Positions 62,573-64,000 of a stretch of DNA of 64,000 nucleotides are shown here, piece by piece; the stretch's first letter is position 1, and every line of letters starts with the position of its first letter. The position numbers and the translations under genes are program-made. The notes under the pieces were generated by a model. It had not been told where the DNA came from. It saw nothing but the letters and a program-made list of their open reading frames with translations, and ran no database searches. The DNA comes from Pseudacidovorax sp. Lineage in GTDB: Bacteria; Pseudomonadota; Gammaproteobacteria; Burkholderiales; Burkholderiaceae_C. Where the stretch lies: positions 62,001-126,000 of the forward strand of contig NZ_JAGOPN010000006.1 in NCBI RefSeq assembly GCF_017991995.1, given 5' to 3'.

Positions 62573-63319
62573 ATGACCCGGCCTTCGCACGTGAATCTTT
62601 CGCTTGGCGACCATGCCAAAGGCCGTCAAATGTTGCCGACACACAACATTTTTGCGCTGATCCTGGCCGTCATGACGATCGGGGCGGGTTCGATTCCAGT
62701 GCATGCCGGCGAAAGTGGTCCAGCCGCAGGGTCGGTCAAGTCGGCAGCGCAGACGCGCAGTGGACCGCGGTGGACAACGCTCACCAAGGCCCAGCAGCAG
62801 GCGCTTGCGCCCCTGGCACCCCACTGGAACACCCTGAGCGATGCCCAACGCCGCAAATGGATCGCGCTGTCCCGCAACTTCGACCAGATCGGGACAGCAG
62901 AGCAGGCCAAGTTGCATGAACGCATGACGGACTGGGCTGCGCTGAGTCCGCGCCAGCGCGCGCTGGCGCGGCTCAATTTCGCCGAAGTGCGCAATCTCGC
63001 GCCGGCCGATCAGCTCAAGGCCAAATGGGAGGCCTATCAGGCTCTGAGCGAAGCGGAGCGGCGCAAACTGGCGGAAAGTGCGGGTGGACGCAGCATCGGT
63101 GCCGCTCCTGCAGCGCGGCCGGTGCCGGCAGACAAACTGGTTCCCGTACCTGCCACCGCCTTCCAGCAGCCGCATGGCGGCCCGCGGATCCAGATCACGC
63201 CCTCGCCCGGGCCGGAGGCTGCCAATGCCGCGCCGATCGGCGACGCCACAGGGCAGGACGCGGGCAGCATCCTGATGACAGGACGGCCGTCGGCCGAGCC
63301 GACGGCCACGGCACCTTAG
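62573..63319 (+). CDS. DUF3106 family exported protein
   Basis: About 248 residues. A hydrophobic signal-like stretch lies at about 24-46 (IFALILAVMTIGAGSIPVHAG). The body (about 60-155) has the repeated pattern LTKAQQQALAPLAPHWNTLSD, WIALSRNF, MTDWAALSPRQRALARLNF, typical of DUF3106, thought to be periplasmic. The C-terminus is a Pro/Ala tail. ATG 62573 has GGAGG 5 nt upstream; ATG 62561, overlapping the previous stop, would add four residues. Confidence 0.82.
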   Translation: MTRPSHVNLSLGDHAKGRQMLPTHNIFALILAVMTIGAGSIPVHAGESGPAAGSVKSAAQTRSGPRWTTLTKAQQQALAPLAPHWNTLSDAQRRKWIALSRNFDQIGTAEQAKLHERMTDWAALSPRQRALARLNFAEVRNLAPADQLKAKWEAYQALSEAERRKLAESAGGRSIGAAPAARPVPADKLVPVPATAFQQPHGGPRIQITPSPGPEAANAAPIGDATGQDAGSILMTGRPSAEPTATAP

Positions 63320-63341
63320 CCGGCGTGCCCGACAATAGGGC

Positions 63342-63896
63342 ATGCCTTCGTTGCGCACCCCGGCTTCCTCCATTTCTCCAGCCCGCCAAGACGTACCGAC
63401 GCCAGTGGCTCCCCCCGGCATCTGGCGCCGGATGGCCTGTTGGCTCTACGAGGGACTTCTGCTTTTTGCCGTCGTGTTCGTGGCTGGTTGGCTCTTCAGC
63501 ACGCTGGGGCAGATGCGTGACGCCATGGATGCACGCCGCCCCCTGCTCCAGGCTTTTCTCTTCGTGGTGTTCGGAATCTACTTCACGGTGTTCTGGTCCC
63601 GCGGCCAGACACTCGCGATGAAGACCTGGAGACTGCGCCTGGTGGATCGAAACGGCCGCCCTCTGACCCAGGGTCGCGCGCTGGTCCGCTACCTTCTCGG
63701 CTGGCTCTGGTTCCTGCCGCCGTTGGCGGCCATCCATGCCCTCCCGTTCAAGGTGAGCGGCGGCGAAGTGCTCGTTCTGATGACAGGCTGGGTCGCCATC
63801 TGGGCCCTGCTGGCACGTTTTCACCCTCAACAACAGTTCTGGCACGACGCATGGGCAGGCACCCGCATCGTCGATGCCTCGCCGATTCCCCGATGA
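63342..63896 (+). CDS. RDD family membrane protein
   Basis: This 184-residue protein has three helices (about 36-56, 70-87 and 113-130) and the RDD box PPGIWRRMACWLYEGLLLF (about 24-42). SRGQTLAMKTWRLRLVDRNG (about 86-105) is the second family motif. Family functions are diverse or unknown. Its stop overlaps dgkA (ATGA). It belongs to the sigma/DUF3619/DUF3106 cluster. Confidence 0.9.
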   Translation: MPSLRTPASSISPARQDVPTPVAPPGIWRRMACWLYEGLLLFAVVFVAGWLFSTLGQMRDAMDARRPLLQAFLFVVFGIYFTVFWSRGQTLAMKTWRLRLVDRNGRPLTQGRALVRYLLGWLWFLPPLAAIHALPFKVSGGEVLVLMTGWVAIWALLARFHPQQQFWHDAWAGTRIVDASPIPR

Positions 63897-64000
63897 GCAC
63901 TCCTGAACCCACCCTGCATGTCAATCGCCAGAAAGCGCGCAAGGGTCTAGACCGTCTTTGGCATGCCACCCTCTACTCCCTCAATGGGCTGAAGGCAGGC
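63893..64000 (+). CDS. dgkA: Diacylglycerol kinase (N-terminal fragment, cut by window edge)
   Basis: The first 36 residues open MSTPEPTLHVNRQKARKGLD and continue with LWHATLYSLNGLKAG, matching the start of DgkA, which phosphorylates diacylglycerol in the inner membrane. The ATG overlaps the RDD gene's stop. The remainder lies beyond the window. Confidence 0.85.
   Translation, partial: MSTPEPTLHVNRQKARKGLDRLWHATLYSLNGLKAG

Overview
The window is high-GC chromosomal DNA with dense, short-gap gene packing. The gene content points to a betaproteobacterium of the order Burkholderiales, most likely family Comamonadaceae: a sigma factor/DUF3619/DUF3106/RDD/dgkA cluster, an ilvB-ilvH-ilvC-pssA-leuA string, Bug-type solute receptors and PobR/IclR regulators. 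I cannot resolve the genus. I recognised no tRNA, rRNA, phage, IS element or CRISPR array. The sequence opens inside a pirin gene and closes inside dgkA.

Layout. 1-3.3 kb: a pirin fragment, then flavodoxin-like, DoxX and pirin genes divergent from a LysR regulator. 3.5-10.6 kb, plus strand: renalase-like FAD enzyme, gluQ and trmB (tRNA modification), HD-domain protein, class II aldolase, GH3 beta-glucosidase lipoprotein and a small very acidic protein. 10.7-17.6 kb, minus strand: a Bug receptor, then a histidine kinase and response regulator followed by a nitrate/cyanate-type ABC transporter and cyanase, probably one cyanate-use locus. 17.7-26.2 kb: an NTF2-like gene and a TetR gene sharing a perfect operator, panE-like, alaS, thpR, a diiron ferritin-like protein, nth, a hydrolase and a nucleoside deaminase. 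26.2-30.3 kb: late cobalamin genes cobQ-cobT-cobS-cobC.

30.4-40.7 kb: a PLP dehydratase; the complete cytochrome bd module cydD-cydC-cydA-cydB-cydX with an FNR-type box and a 30-bp palindrome upstream; then an IclR-type regulator divergent from pobA, with a three-repeat PobR/PcaU-style operator between them. 40.6-49.3 kb, minus strand: a LuxR-type response regulator, a membrane hybrid histidine kinase and, 18 bp later, one 2104-residue reading frame. That frame joins a GMC oxidoreductase, an alpha/beta-hydrolase-like module and a PhoD-like metallophosphatase. It is the best candidate here for an undescribed system: a two-component sensor in line with a three-module enzyme.

49.5-53.1 kb: aat and bpt (N-degron aminoacyl-transferases), an IclR regulator and a penicillin-binding-protein-7-type endopeptidase. 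53.2-61.3 kb, minus strand: branched-chain amino acid genes ilvB-ilvH-ilvC, pssA, a leucine leader peptide with an attenuator-like hairpin, and two different leuA genes in tandem. 61.6-64.0 kb, plus strand: an ECF-like sigma factor overlapping a one-helix membrane protein, then a DUF3106 protein, an RDD protein and the start of dgkA.
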